A stretch of 64,000 nucleotides of DNA from Bacteroidales bacterium (GCA_016286055.1 JAEERW010000001.1:1-64000); one strand, 5' to 3'. Shown: positions 17,413-26,722, counted from the first letter of the stretch. The notes: a model not told the origin generated them from the sequence alone. Program-made: numbers and translations.

Positions 17413-18387
17413 TTATTTTTTGCGGTTGGCAATCTTATCCATAAAAGCGCGAAGCATTTCTAAACGACTGTTGTCCACGTCGATAGCAGAGAGTTCGTTG
17501 TAGGCGGCTGCAAAATATTTTTCAATTTTTTTGCGGCAATCGTCGGCTACTTTCATTCTTGTATAAATGTCGGTAACGTACGATACTTTTTCGTAACGCT
17601 CTACTGTCTTGTCGGCCAAGTATTTAAGTAGGTCGTTGCGCTGAATAACGTCTAATTTGCCGAGGGTTTTTATTAAGAGGAATGTCTTTTTGTTTTCCAC
17701 AATGTCGCCGCCGATGGGTTTGCCAAGCACGTCGGGAGTAGAAAATACATCCAAATAATCGTCTTGCAATTGGAATGCGAGACCAATATTAATGCCCAGA
17801 TTATAAAGATGTTGCGCCTGTTCTTCGTTTGCTCCGCCAATCAACGCTCCTATTTTGAGGCAGGCAGCGGGCAAAACGGCTGTTTTCAAGCGTATCATAT
17901 TGATATAATCTTTTTCGTGAACGTTGTTGGATGTTTCAAAATCCATATCAAACTGCTGACCTTCACATACTTCGAGCGCGGTGCGGTTAAAAATATCGCA
18001 CACCTGCTGAGCCACGTTTTGCGGAGCGGCTGCCACGTATTGCATTGCTACAAACGCCATTGCGTCGCCGGCGAGTATTGCAATATTGTTGTTCCACTTA
18101 GAGTGTACTGTGGGATGTCCGCGGCGAAGGTCGCTGCAATCCATTATGTCGTCGTGCAGAAGGGTGAAATTGTGAAAAATCTCCAATCCTAATGCGGGTT
18201 TGATGGCAGGTTCGATATTGTCGCTGAATATATTGCACGCCATAAGCGTGAGAACGGGACGCATACGCTTGCCTCCCTGTGTAAGTGCGTATTTTATAGG
18301 TGCATAGAGGTTGTTAGGTTGTTTTGGCAGATCAAGGTTGTTAAATTCGTCTTCTACCAAATGCCTTAAATCTTCAAATGTTTTCAT
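17413..18387 (-). CDS. Polyprenyl (geranylgeranyl/farnesyl-type) diphosphate synthase
   Basis: 324 residues from the ATG at 18387; a TTG two codons upstream is less likely. Trans-prenyltransferase of isoprenoid synthesis: the first aspartate-rich motif is LLHDDIMD, the second is FQLQDDYLD, and GGKRMRP binds the diphosphate. The exact chain length cannot be read reliably. Cell use would be quinone or carotenoid precursors. It lies 15 bases after the RND gene and 6 bases before ruvC in the same operon. Confidence 0.93.
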   Translation of the reverse strand: MKTFEDLRHLVEDEFNNLDLPKQPNNLYAPIKYALTQGGKRMRPVLTLMACNIFSDNIEPAIKPALGLEIFHNFTLLHDDIMDCSDLRRGHPTVHSKWNNNIAILAGDAMAFVAMQYVAAAPQNVAQQVCDIFNRTALEVCEGQQFDMDFETSNNVHEKDYINMIRLKTAVLPAACLKIGALIGGANEEQAQHLYNLGINIGLAFQLQDDYLDVFSTPDVLGKPIGGDIVENKKTFLLIKTLGKLDVIQRNDLLKYLADKTVERYEKVSYVTDIYTRMKVADDCRKKIEKYFAAAYNELSAIDVDNSRLEMLRAFMDKIANRKK

Positions 18388-18401
18388 TATCAATGTGTTG
18401 T

Positions 18402-20750
18402 TTAATCAGAGCAGCCGCAGTTGCAGGCTTTTTCTTTTTTAGGTGCAAAATTAAAACGGTTTTTGAAACTCATTAGCATCGAGGGCAGGAGAATCAAGTT
18501 GGTAAACATTGCTACAAAGAGAGTTAAGCCTACCAAAAGTCCCAATGCCTGTGTGCCGCCAAACTGCGATGCAAAAAACATCATAAATCCGCAGAAAAGT
18601 ATCAGGTCGGAATAGATAATGCTTACGCCGGTTTCGCGCATTGAGCCGATTATCGATTTGTGCATATCGCCGCCGGTGGTGCCGAGGTCGTGTTTCAACT
18701 TGGTGAAGAAGTGGATAGCATTGTCCACAGATATTCCAAATGCAATGTTGAATACAAGTATGGTTGATGATTTTAGTCGAATGTCGAAGAATCCCATCAG
18801 CGCAGCCGTTACCAAAAGCGGTATAAAGTTGGGAATGATAGAGATAAACACCATTTTCCACGAGGTAAAGAGCCAAACCATACAGAGCGAAATCAGCAGA
18901 ATTGCCAATGCAAGGCTCTGCACAAGGTTGTCAACGAGTTTGAGCGAACCTTTGGTAAATATCAGGCTCGAACCTGTGAGGTTGGTTTTGTATTTTTCTT
19001 GTGGGAAATAATAGTCAACAATTTTTTGAATACTGTCAGCCACAATCATCATACGAGAGGTGCCTACGTCGCTGATACGCATTTGTATACGTGCTGCTGA
19101 GTAAAGGCTGTCGGTCATTTTGCCCATTGCGCTAATTGCCGAAGCGTCGCTCATATTGCCTTTTAGGTAGTCGGCTATGAATGCGAGTTCGGTTTTTGAA
19201 GGAATAGAGTAAAAATCGTTGTTGCCGTTGTAATATGCTCGTTTGATGATTTTTAGAGCGTCTGCCATCGACATTGCCTTAGATACGCAGTTGAAATAGC
19301 GGCACGAATCTTCAATCTTTTCAATTTTTTTCATAACGTCCATATTGAAAAGACCTTTCTTCTTTTTGGTGTCGATGCTGATTTCAAAGGGCATTATGCC
19401 GCCGATTTCTCTTTCAAAATATTTGAGGTCGGCGTAGATTCGGTTTTCCTGTGGAAGGTCGTCTACTATGTAACTCTCGTTCTTTAAGAGACTTAATCCC
19501 CAAGCGGCAAGACCTATTACTATTAATGTGCCCAAGTATACTGCCTTGCGATGGTTTTCTACAATGTTTACAAATTTATCAATAATCTTGTTAACTACTT
19601 TACCATCAACGTGTTTGGTTTGACGTTCGTCTGGCGGTGCAAGGTAACTGAATATTGTGGGAACCATACATACCGACAGACAGAACATTATGATAATGCC
19701 AATCGTTGCCACAAGTCCAAACTCCATAAGCATATTGTTGCCCGTAAAGAGGAATGTGCAGAAACCAATTGCTGTGGTGAGGTTGGTGAGGAATGTAGCC
19801 TTGCCCACGTGGGCAATTACGCGGTGGAGGGCAAGTTCGCGGTCTTGATGGTCGCGGTATTCCACGTGATATTTGTTGAGCAGGTATATCGTGTTTGGAA
19901 TGCCTATCACTATCAGCAGCGGCGGCAACATACCCGAAAGCATTGTGAGTTCGTAGCCTATCATAGCCATTGTTGCCAATGTCCACACTACGCCTGTACC
20001 CACAATCAAGATGGCAAACAGTGTGGTTTTTACCGTGCGGAAAAATACCATAAAGATGATTGCCACAATAATGAGCGACAGAATGGCGAAAATTATCAAC
20101 TCGTCGCGCACCATTGTCATCATTCGCTCGCGGGTGTAGGGCAAGCCAGAATAACGCACCTTTATATTATACTTGGCAGAATATGCGTCAACATATTTTT
20201 CGATGCCTGTGATAAGTTCGGCGCGTTGCTTGGTGTTTACGATTTCGGGGTCGCAGGTGATGGCAAGCACGTAGCACGAATCGCCGTTGTAGAGCATCTG
20301 TTCGTAAAAACCAAAACGCTTTACTTCGGCAAACATACTGTCTAACTGCTGTTGTGTTTGTGGTTCTTCGGCAAAAATCTTGCGTATCTTAAACTTCTTT
20401 TCGGCGGTGTCTTTTTCCACGGTAACGGCATTGTTGTAGGCAAGCACACCGTCAACACCTGTAACAGTTTTGAGGCTGTCGCAAAGTGTGATTAGTCCGC
20501 GATACTTGTCTAATTGCACAAAATCGGGGTCTTCAAAGGCTACCACCGAAAGGGTGGCGTCTTCGCCAAACATCTCCTTAAATTCCAAATAGTTAAGATA
20601 AACACTGTCTCTCTCGCTCATAAGGGGCGTGTAGGCGTATTTCATTCGAAGTCCCTTCATTTGAAATGCCATAAACACGGTAACTATTCCTATTACCGTT
20701 AGCACCCATACTTTGTTTTTGAGAATAAATTTTGCTATCGAATCCCACAT
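18402..20750 (-). CDS. RND-superfamily (MMPL/HpnN-like) exporter
   Basis: 782 residues in the classical two-half layout. There is one N-terminal helix, a periplasmic domain, then five or six helices (about 220-375), repeated from about 410. The two membrane blocks share SxxIVAIIFMVFFRTVKTT and FGISVDNAIHFFTKLKHD-type signatures. Members move lipids or other hydrophobic compounds. The very end is a cysteine-rich tail (KEKACNCGCSD), not usual for the family; it might bind metal or be lipid modified. It is the second gene of the operon; linkage with a prenyl synthase suggests, but does not prove, an isoprenoid lipid as cargo. Confidence 0.85.
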   Translation of the reverse strand: MWDSIAKFILKNKVWVLTVIGIVTVFMAFQMKGLRMKYAYTPLMSERDSVYLNYLEFKEMFGEDATLSVVAFEDPDFVQLDKYRGLITLCDSLKTVTGVDGVLAYNNAVTVEKDTAEKKFKIRKIFAEEPQTQQQLDSMFAEVKRFGFYEQMLYNGDSCYVLAITCDPEIVNTKQRAELITGIEKYVDAYSAKYNIKVRYSGLPYTRERMMTMVRDELIIFAILSLIIVAIIFMVFFRTVKTTLFAILIVGTGVVWTLATMAMIGYELTMLSGMLPPLLIVIGIPNTIYLLNKYHVEYRDHQDRELALHRVIAHVGKATFLTNLTTAIGFCTFLFTGNNMLMEFGLVATIGIIIMFCLSVCMVPTIFSYLAPPDERQTKHVDGKVVNKIIDKFVNIVENHRKAVYLGTLIVIGLAAWGLSLLKNESYIVDDLPQENRIYADLKYFEREIGGIMPFEISIDTKKKKGLFNMDVMKKIEKIEDSCRYFNCVSKAMSMADALKIIKRAYYNGNNDFYSIPSKTELAFIADYLKGNMSDASAISAMGKMTDSLYSAARIQMRISDVGTSRMMIVADSIQKIVDYYFPQEKYKTNLTGSSLIFTKGSLKLVDNLVQSLALAILLISLCMVWLFTSWKMVFISIIPNFIPLLVTAALMGFFDIRLKSSTILVFNIAFGISVDNAIHFFTKLKHDLGTTGGDMHKSIIGSMRETGVSIIYSDLILFCGFMMFFASQFGGTQALGLLVGLTLFVAMFTNLILLPSMLMSFKNRFNFAPKKEKACNCGCSD

Positions 20751-20774
20751 ATCAGTTGTTATTATTAAATAATG

Positions 20775-21680
20775 TTAGTCGAGGTTTGAGATACCTGTGC
20801 CAATTTTTCTGCCGTCCATAAAAATATCGGCTGAGTATTCGCCCGGGTTGAGTACCTCGCGCGAAATTACGTAAACTGTGGCAGACTGTGCCTTGCCGTC
20901 GTAGTTAACCGATTTTTTGGCAGAATATGCAATCTCTTTGCCTTGATAGTTGAAGAAACTCGACGACTCGTTCATCAAAATGTCGCCGTTGGGTTTGGCA
21001 AGGCGGATGTAGATGTCGCGGCTGCCCTTGGCTGTCATCTCGTTTTCGGCTATGGTAAAGTTGATTACAAATTTTTGCGCTTTGAGCACACGGTTGGTCT
21101 CCTTGTCGCGGTCGTTGAGGGCGGTGAGTTTTATGCCCACGGCTTTGAGGGTTTCTGCCTGTTTTACACGACCTTGCAGAGAGTCTTTTTCGCCAGTGAG
21201 TTTGCGGTTTTCGCGAGTGGCGTTGTCGAGTTTGCCTGTTAAGCGGTCGTTTTCGGCAATAAGTTCTTGATTTTTAGTGTTAAGACTGTCGATTTGAACC
21301 ACAAAACTACGCATAATAGAGCGCATTGTTTCAATCTGAGCCTTGTACTTTTTAAGACTGTCGCGGTTGGCGGCTTTGGTCTTTTTCAACTGTTCCATCA
21401 ACTGAACCACTTCGGCGCGGTTTTGTTCAAGTTGTGCGCTGAGAGTGTCGTTGTTGATTTTCAGTTCGTCGTAACTCTTAACGATGAGTTCCATCTCGTG
21501 GTTGAGAGAGTCTTTTTCTACCACACCAGCCTCTATCTGATTGATGAGTTCGTTGGTGTGCTGTTTGGTGCTGTACATATTGATTAACAGAGCGATAATC
21601 ACAACCGCTTCTGCAATTGCCACCCACATCATTACCTTGTTAGATGAGGTGTTTCCTGAGGTAATATTGTTCTCTTGCAT
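20775..21680 (-). CDS. Membrane-anchored coiled-coil protein
   Basis: 301 residues. One membrane helix (about residues 17-35, VMMWVAIAEAVVIIALLINM) is followed by a long coiled coil (about 40-185, rich in E, K, L and N heptads). The compact C-terminal beta domain of about 100 residues contains FVINFTIAENEMTAKGSRD and GEYSADIFMDGRKIGTG. The family occurs in many Bacteroidetes without a known role. It is the first gene of the leftward operon that runs to porZ and may link the inner membrane to a periplasmic structure. Confidence 0.75.
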   Translation of the reverse strand: MQENNITSGNTSSNKVMMWVAIAEAVVIIALLINMYSTKQHTNELINQIEAGVVEKDSLNHEMELIVKSYDELKINNDTLSAQLEQNRAEVVQLMEQLKKTKAANRDSLKKYKAQIETMRSIMRSFVVQIDSLNTKNQELIAENDRLTGKLDNATRENRKLTGEKDSLQGRVKQAETLKAVGIKLTALNDRDKETNRVLKAQKFVINFTIAENEMTAKGSRDIYIRLAKPNGDILMNESSSFFNYQGKEIAYSAKKSVNYDGKAQSATVYVISREVLNPGEYSADIFMDGRKIGTGISNLD

Positions 21681-21710
21681 AATTAATAGTTAATATATAA
21701 AAAGTTGCGG

Positions 21711-21718
21711 CAAAAATA
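21711..21718 (-). promoter_or_regulatory. -7 element of the coiled-coil/RND/ispA/ruvC/porZ operon
   Basis: CAAAAATA on the plus strand (TATTTTTG on the minus) lies 31 bases before the first ATG of the operon; a CAA at 21735-21737 is a possible -33 at a short 16-bp spacing. Confidence 0.5.
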
Positions 21719-21751
21719 CATTTAATTTGCTATTCAAAAAAATTAATTTTT

Positions 21752-22858
21752 CTAAACAAAATCATCGCCCAACGAGATTTTTACCTCGTTTACCACCTGT
21801 TTGATGTTTTGTTCGTCTTTGAGGGGCATTATGAGTATCATTCCGTCGCTCTCTGCCACGATATAATCTTTTAGACCGTCGATAACCATAATTTTGGCGT
21901 CGCTGCTGCTAACGATACATCCCGACGAGTTGCGCACAAAGATGTTTTTGCCCACCGACACATTGCCGTCGCGGTCGCGTTTTGAGTTTTCGTAGAGCGA
22001 GCCCCAAGTGCCGAGGTCGCTCCAAAGAAACTTGGCAGGGATAACATATACGTTGGGGTAATTTTCCATAATGCCGTAATCAATTGATATTGACGTACAT
22101 TCGGGATATATTCGGTTGATAAAGTCGCGTTCTTGCGGTGTGTTGTAGATGCCGAATCCGCTGTTGAACATTGTGTCGATTTCGGGCAAAAGTTGCTGAA
22201 ATGCAAGCACTATGCTCTTTACGTTCCAAATAAAGATACCTGAGTTCCAATAAAACTCTCTGCTCTCCAAAAACACCTTAGCCATCTCTAATTCAGGCTT
22301 TTCGGTAAAGGTTTTTACTTTGAGAACCTCTTTTTGGGTAGAAAGCGCCTCGTCGGCAGCCACATCTATTTGAATATATCCGTAGCCTGTTTCGGGACGT
22401 GTGGGCATTATGCCGAGGGTAAGCAGGCAGTCGGATTTTTTGGTAAAATTCAATCCTATATTAATAGTGTCTACAAATTGGGTTTGGTCGCCGATAAAAT
22501 GGTCGCTTGGCGAAACCACAATGTTGGCATCGGGGTTGATGTCCATAATTTTGTAGCACGCGTAGGCAATGCAGGGCGCGGTGTTGCGGCGGAGCGGTTC
22601 AAGAAGAATGTTCTCCTTACGAATGTCGGGAAGTTGCTCTTTTACAAGGTCTTCGTAAATTTCGCCTGTTACTACAAAAATATTTTCGGGACGGCAGATT
22701 TTTAAAAATCTGTCCCAAGTTTGCTGTATAAGCGTGCGGCCTGTGCCGAGTATGTCTAAAAACTGTTTGGGATAATTGGTGCGGCTGCGGGGCCAAAAAC
22801 GGCTTCCGATTCCGCCTGCCATTATCACACAATAATTGTTGGAGTCAAGATTGTCCAT
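21752..22858 (-). CDS. manC: Mannose-1-phosphate guanylyltransferase
   Basis: 368 residues. Makes GDP-mannose from GTP and mannose 1-phosphate for surface polysaccharides. The nucleotidyltransferase signature is MAGGIGSRFWPRSR with the lysine in NYPKQFLDI. The sugar-binding segments are EPLRRNTAPCIAYA, VVSPSDHFI and TFTEKPE. It lacks the C-terminal phosphomannose-isomerase half found in the two-domain enzymes, so it is the short form. It is divergent from metG. Confidence 0.93.
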   Translation of the reverse strand: MDNLDSNNYCVIMAGGIGSRFWPRSRTNYPKQFLDILGTGRTLIQQTWDRFLKICRPENIFVVTGEIYEDLVKEQLPDIRKENILLEPLRRNTAPCIAYACYKIMDINPDANIVVSPSDHFIGDQTQFVDTINIGLNFTKKSDCLLTLGIMPTRPETGYGYIQIDVAADEALSTQKEVLKVKTFTEKPELEMAKVFLESREFYWNSGIFIWNVKSIVLAFQQLLPEIDTMFNSGFGIYNTPQERDFINRIYPECTSISIDYGIMENYPNVYVIPAKFLWSDLGTWGSLYENSKRDRDGNVSVGKNIFVRNSSGCIVSSSDAKIMVIDGLKDYIVAESDGMILIMPLKDEQNIKQVVNEVKISLGDDFV

Positions 22859-22880
22859 TTTTTTTCTGTTTTATTTTTTG

Positions 22881-22910
22881 CAAAAGTAAGTCAAATAAAT
22901 ATTATTGCAA
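22881..22910 (-). promoter_or_regulatory. Promoter of manC
   Basis: On the plus strand CAAAAGTA (22881-22888) and CAA (22908-22910) lie 19 bp apart, reading TACTTTTG and TTG on the minus strand. Confidence 0.65.
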
Positions 22911-22935
22911 ACAATTTTTTAATCTAAAAAAAATG

Positions 22936-22943
22936 TATCTTTG
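22936..22943 (+). promoter_or_regulatory. -7 element of metG
   Basis: TATCTTTG at 22936-22943. The reading frame can be opened from the TTG at 22941 inside this element, but the ATG at 22980 is the better start. Confidence 0.6.
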
Positions 22944-22979
22944 CGGCTCAAACAGAATTACGATAAAATACAATTCAAT

Positions 22980-25025
22980 ATGGCAGAAAACAAAGAATAT
23001 AAAAGGATACTCGTTACATCGGCGTTGCCATACGCCAACGGTCCTATACACATTGGACATATGGCGGGAGTTTACATTCCCTCAGATATTTACGTAAGAT
23101 ACCAACGTCAGCGTGGACGCGATGTTATTCACGTTTGCGGAAGCGACGAACACGGTGTGGCTATCACTATGCGCGCCCGTAAAGAGGGTACTACTCCCAA
23201 GGCAATTATCGACAAATATCACGAACTCAATAAAAAGGCTTTCGAGGATTTTGGAATAAGTTTCGACATATATTCGCGCACAAGTTGCGACGTGCACACC
23301 GAAACCTCACAAGAAATTTTCAAAACCCTCTACAACAAAGGCATTTTTGTAGAAAAAACCACCAAGCAATATTACGACGAGGAGGCTCATCAGTTTCTTG
23401 CCGACCGCTATATTATGGGCACCTGTCCACACTGCGGCAATCCCGACGCTTATGGCGACCAATGCGAAAAATGCGGCACATCGCTCGACCCTACCGACCT
23501 TGTGAACCCCCGCAGCACTATCTCGGGCAGCCAACCTGTGCTCAAAGAGACAAAGCATTGGTATATGCCTCTCGACAAATATCAGCAGTTTCTTGAAAAA
23601 TGGATTCTCCAAGACCATAAGAATTGGAAAGTAAACGTGTACGGACAGTGCAAGAGTTGGCTCGACCAAGGTCTTCAACCCCGTGCCGTAAGCCGCGACC
23701 TCGATTGGGGTATTCCCGTTCCCGTAGAAGGCGGCGAGGGTAAGGTGCTATACGTTTGGTTTGATGCGCCTATCGGCTATATCTCTTTTACAAAGCAACT
23801 TACCAAAGATTGGGAAAAATATTGGAAATCGCCCGATACCAAACTCGTTCACTTTATCGGCAAGGACAATATTGTTTTCCACTGCATTGTGTTCCCCGCA
23901 ATTCTCAATGCCGAAGGTACTTACATTCTCCCCGACAATGTTCCTGCCAACGAGTTTCTCAATCTCGAAAACGACAAGATTTCCACTTCGCGAAATTGGG
24001 CTGTTTGGCTTCACGAATACAACGAGGATTTCCCTGGCAAACAAGACGTACTCCGCTATGTGTTAACGGCTAACGCTCCCGAAACCAAGGACAACGATTT
24101 TACTTGGAAAGATTTTCAACAGCGCAACAATAGCGAACTTGTGGCTGTGCTTGGCAACTTTGTTAACCGTTCTTTGGTGCTCACTGCCAAATATTTCGAC
24201 AACATTGTTCCTCAACCGGGCGAACTTACCGAAAACGACAAAAACACCCTCGCTCAGATTGCCACAATCAAAGCCGACACCGAAAACAGTATCGAGGCTT
24301 ACCGCTTCCGCGAGGCTTTGAACAACGCTATGGGTCTCGGTCGCCTTGGCAATAAATACATCACCGAGCAAGAGCCGTGGAAGGTAGCAAAAACCGATAT
24401 GGAACGCGTAAAGACCATCCTTTACGTAAACCTTCAAATCACCACCGCTATTGCCACTGTGTTAGAACCATTTCTTCCTCACACAAGTTCTAAGTTGATT
24501 GAGTTCCTCAACCTCGACAAAATTGTGGCTTGGGACGAAATCGGCAAGGGCGAACTTATTGCTCCGGGTCACAAACTCAACAAGAGCGCGCTCCTTTTTG
24601 AACCTATCACCGACGAGGTTGTGCAGGCTCAGGTAGACAAACTCAACGCCACAAAGTTGGCAAACCAAAAATCTGCCTTCAAGCCCGCTCCGCAAAAACC
24701 GAATATCTCTTTCGACGACTTTACCAAGGCTGACATCCGCACCGCCACCATCATTGCCGCCGAAAAGGTAGCCAAAACCACCAAGTTGCTCAAACTCACT
24801 GTCGACACCGGTATCGACACCCGCACTTTGGTTTCGGGCATAGCCGAGCATTACGACCCTGAAAAAATCATCGGCACTAAGATACTGATGATAGTAAACC
24901 TTGAACCCCGCAAAATCAAAGGCATTGAAAGTCAAGGAATGATTCTCTGCGCCGTTGCTGCCGACGGAGGCTACCACCTTTGCGCCCCCGACGCCGAAAT
25001 CGAAAATGGCTGCGAAGTGAAGTAG
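22980..25025 (+). CDS. metG: Methionyl-tRNA synthetase with C-terminal tRNA-binding domain
   Basis: 681 residues. Class I synthetase: HIGH motif [10 protein letters not shown] near the start, KMSKS as KISTSRNW. The zinc knuckle holds CPHCGN and CEKCG. The anticodon-binding helical domain follows. The last 110 residues form an EMAP/Trbp111-type tRNA-binding domain ([15 protein letters not shown] to GCEVK) that also supports dimerisation. It loads initiator and elongator tRNA-Met. A strong hairpin terminator follows the stop. Confidence 0.96.
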   Translation: MAENKEYKRILVTSALPYANGPIHIGHMAGVYIPSDIYVRYQRQRGRDVIHVCGSDEHGVAITMRARKEGTTPKAIIDKYHELNKKAFEDFGISFDIYSRTSCDVHTETSQEIFKTLYNKGIFVEKTTKQYYDEEAHQFLADRYIMGTCPHCGNPDAYGDQCEKCGTSLDPTDLVNPRSTISGSQPVLKETKHWYMPLDKYQQFLEKWILQDHKNWKVNVYGQCKSWLDQGLQPRAVSRDLDWGIPVPVEGGEGKVLYVWFDAPIGYISFTKQLTKDWEKYWKSPDTKLVHFIGKDNIVFHCIVFPAILNAEGTYILPDNVPANEFLNLENDKISTSRNWAVWLHEYNEDFPGKQDVLRYVLTANAPETKDNDFTWKDFQQRNNSELVAVLGNFVNRSLVLTAKYFDNIVPQPGELTENDKNTLAQIATIKADTENSIEAYRFREALNNAMGLGRLGNKYITEQEPWKVAKTDMERVKTILYVNLQITTAIATVLEPFLPHTSSKLIEFLNLDKIVAWDEIGKGELIAPGHKLNKSALLFEPITDEVVQAQVDKLNATKLANQKSAFKPAPQKPNISFDDFTKADIRTATIIAAEKVAKTTKLLKLTVDTGIDTRTLVSGIAEHYDPEKIIGTKILMIVNLEPRKIKGIESQGMILCAVAADGGYHLCAPDAEIENGCEVK

Positions 25026-25060
25026 CATATTTTTGATAAAATTTATCTGCAATATAAAAA

Positions 25061-25101
25061 TGGGTTAATTGAATTTAAATCAATCAATTAACCCATTTTT
25101 T
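25061..25101 (+). terminator. Terminator after metG
   Basis: TGGGTTAATTGA (25061-25072) and TCAATTAACCCA (25084-25095) form a perfect 12-bp stem with an 11-nt loop, followed by T6. Confidence 0.9.
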
Positions 25102-25105
25102 GTGT

Positions 25106-25159
25106 ATTTATATATCGCCAAAACAGGGTAATTTGATGCTGTTTTGGCGGAATATAATT
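25106..25159 (+). repeat. Left 54-bp repeat with palindrome
   Basis: It holds CGCCAAAACAG (25116-25126), a 12-nt spacer GGTAATTTGATG, and CTGTTTTGGCG (25139-25149), a perfect 11-bp stem. It differs from the right copy at three positions. Its outer part, 25106-25126, is also a perfect 21-bp inverted copy of 25192-25212, so the whole block before the gene can fold on itself. Confidence 0.85.
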
Positions 25160-25212
25160 TTTTTATTCCGCCAAAACTGTATATATTTGCACTGTTTTGG
25201 CGATATATAAAT
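25141..25212 (+). promoter_or_regulatory. Promoter of the ATPase gene nested in inverted repeats
   Basis: The palindrome half-sites CGCCAAAACTG (25169-25179) and CTGTTTTGGCG (25192-25202) enclose a 12-nt spacer that is the promoter itself, TATATTTG at 25182-25189. In addition GTTTTGGCGGAATA (25141-25154) and TATTCCGCCAAAAC (25164-25177) form a perfect 14-bp inverted repeat. A protein bound to the half-sites would cover the -7 element; no clear -33 TTG is present. Confidence 0.75.
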
Positions 25213-25221
25213 TTTAATATT

Positions 25222-26637
25222 ATGATACAACTAATTGGAAGACAGAGAGAAATGTCAGAACTTGAACGTTGCCAACTTAGCAATCGTAGCGAATTTGTTG
25301 TTGTTTATGGACGTAGACGAATTGGTAAAACTTTCTTAATCCGCAGTTTTTTTCACGACAAATTCGACTTCTTTTTTACAGGTTTGCACAATTATAAACG
25401 ACAGCCTCAGTTGGACGACTTTGCCGTAGCCCTTCAAAAATATGGCGGAAGCAAGTTTAAAATTAAACTTGATTCGTGGAACGAGGCTTTTAATCAGTTG
25501 CAAGTGCTTTTGAGTAAAAAGCGGAGCAAGTCTAAGAAAATTGTATTTATCGACGAAATGCCGTGGATTGATACACGTCGTTCAGATTTTGTACCTGCGT
25601 TAGAAAAATTTTGGAACTCGTGGGCATCGCTCCGTGATGACATAATGCTCATAGTGTGTGGTTCGTCTACTTCGTGGATTATTGATAACATTATCAAAAA
25701 TCAAGGCGGACTTTACAACCGAGTTACTATGCAAATTTATCTTCGTCCCTTTACCTTGGCAGAATCGCGCCAATATCTCATTGCCAACGGCTGCAAATGG
25801 GATATTTATCAAGTGGCTCAGTGTTATATGGTTATGGGTGGAGTTCCGTTTTATTATAGCCTTTTGGATAATAGCCAAAGTCTCGCCCAAAATATTGACA
25901 GGCTATTTTTCTCCTCTAAAAATGCTGTTCTCCGCACCGAATTTGAACAACTTTTTGCCACCCTTTTTAATAAGTACGACCGCTATATCAATGTTATTAA
26001 GGTTCTGATTCAAAGGCAGGAAGGCTTTACTCGAAGTGAATTAGCCGAATTGGCAGGTTTTGGCGGCTCAGAATTGACAAAAATTCTTGAAAACCTCGAA
26101 CGTTGCGACTTTATTCAGGGGTTCGACAAGTTTAACGGTGGATTTAAAAATCGTATTTACAAAGTGTGCGACTTGTACACGCTTTTTTATTTCAAATTTA
26201 TTTATAACAAGTCTGCCCAACCATCTAACTATTGGCAAAAAATTTTTGATAAGCCTTCTATTGCCGCTTGGCAGGGATTTACGTTTGAAACTATCTGCCT
26301 GATGCATACCGAACAAATTAAACGTGCTTTGGGAATAGAAGGTATTCTTACATCCACAGGCACTTGGCGTAGCAAAAACCGTGATGCTCAAATCGACCTT
26401 GTGATTGAACGTTCCGATCGTACTATCAATCTTTGCGAAATAAAATTCTCTAAAAATAAGTATGTAATAACCAGTGATTATGAAAATCATCTTCGCGACC
26501 GAGAATCTTTGTTTATCGAAGAAACTAAAACAAAATACGCCGTAAACACAGTTTTTATCACTACCTATGGTGTTCGCAATCCTCAAAATTTTTCGATAGT
26601 TTGTGGTGATTTGAAATTAGATGATTTGTTCTTATAA
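25222..26637 (+). CDS. AAA ATPase (ATPase_2/DUF234 type) with winged helix and PD-(D/E)XK-like tail
   Basis: 471 residues from the ATG at 25222; the open frame further upstream crosses the promoter. The P-loop is GRRRIGKT (30-37) and Walker B is VFIDE (108-112). A winged helix follows at about 265-300 (GFTRSELAELAGFGGSELTK). The C-terminal domain has the spacing of a PD-(D/E)XK nuclease: D392 in AQIDLVIE and E406-x-K408 in LCEIKFSK. This matches the 'archaeal ATPase' COG1672 group, whose members are abundant in Bacteroidetes and of unknown role. The winged helix could bind the palindromes around the gene. Nuclease activity is inferred from motif only. Confidence 0.88.
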   Translation: MIQLIGRQREMSELERCQLSNRSEFVVVYGRRRIGKTFLIRSFFHDKFDFFFTGLHNYKRQPQLDDFAVALQKYGGSKFKIKLDSWNEAFNQLQVLLSKKRSKSKKIVFIDEMPWIDTRRSDFVPALEKFWNSWASLRDDIMLIVCGSSTSWIIDNIIKNQGGLYNRVTMQIYLRPFTLAESRQYLIANGCKWDIYQVAQCYMVMGGVPFYYSLLDNSQSLAQNIDRLFFSSKNAVLRTEFEQLFATLFNKYDRYINVIKVLIQRQEGFTRSELAELAGFGGSELTKILENLERCDFIQGFDKFNGGFKNRIYKVCDLYTLFYFKFIYNKSAQPSNYWQKIFDKPSIAAWQGFTFETICLMHTEQIKRALGIEGILTSTGTWRSKNRDAQIDLVIERSDRTINLCEIKFSKNKYVITSDYENHLRDRESLFIEETKTKYAVNTVFITTYGVRNPQNFSIVCGDLKLDDLFL

Positions 26638-26662
26638 TCAGGTATTTAGTTTATTTTTCTAA

Positions 26663-26716
26663 ATTTATATCCCGCCAAAACAGGGTAATTTGATGCTGTT
26701 TTGGCGGGATATAATT
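26663..26716 (+). repeat. Right 54-bp repeat with palindrome
   Basis: Same orientation as the left copy. Here ATATCCCGCCAAAACAG (26667-26683) pairs perfectly with CTGTTTTGGCGGGATAT (26696-26712), a 17-bp stem with the same 12-nt spacer. Changes relative to the left copy lie on both sides of the stem and keep the pairing, which argues for selection on the palindrome. It is not followed by a T run. Confidence 0.85.
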
Positions 26717-26722
26717 AAAATC

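Larger units (their letters stand above)
25106..26716. mobile_element. Candidate palindrome-bounded ATPase cassette
   Basis: The ATPase gene at 25222-26637 is enclosed by two direct repeats of 54 bp (25106-25159 and 26663-26716; 51 of 54 bases the same). Each is a palindromic stem-loop. It sits between metG's terminator and the convergent VTT-protein gene, whose stop is 6 bases from the right repeat. No target-site duplication and no transposase motif were found, so mobility is only a hypothesis. The repeats could instead be operators or insulating structures. Confidence 0.35.

Noticed and set aside
19551-20345. Long open frame (264 codons) on the plus strand
   Set aside because: It lies entirely within the RND exporter gene on the opposite strand, has no recognisable family and shows an amino-acid composition rich in H, C and Y typical of antisense shadows.
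25144-25221. Upstream start for the ATPase gene
   Set aside because: This segment contains the promoter and the operator palindrome; ATG 25222 is the better start.
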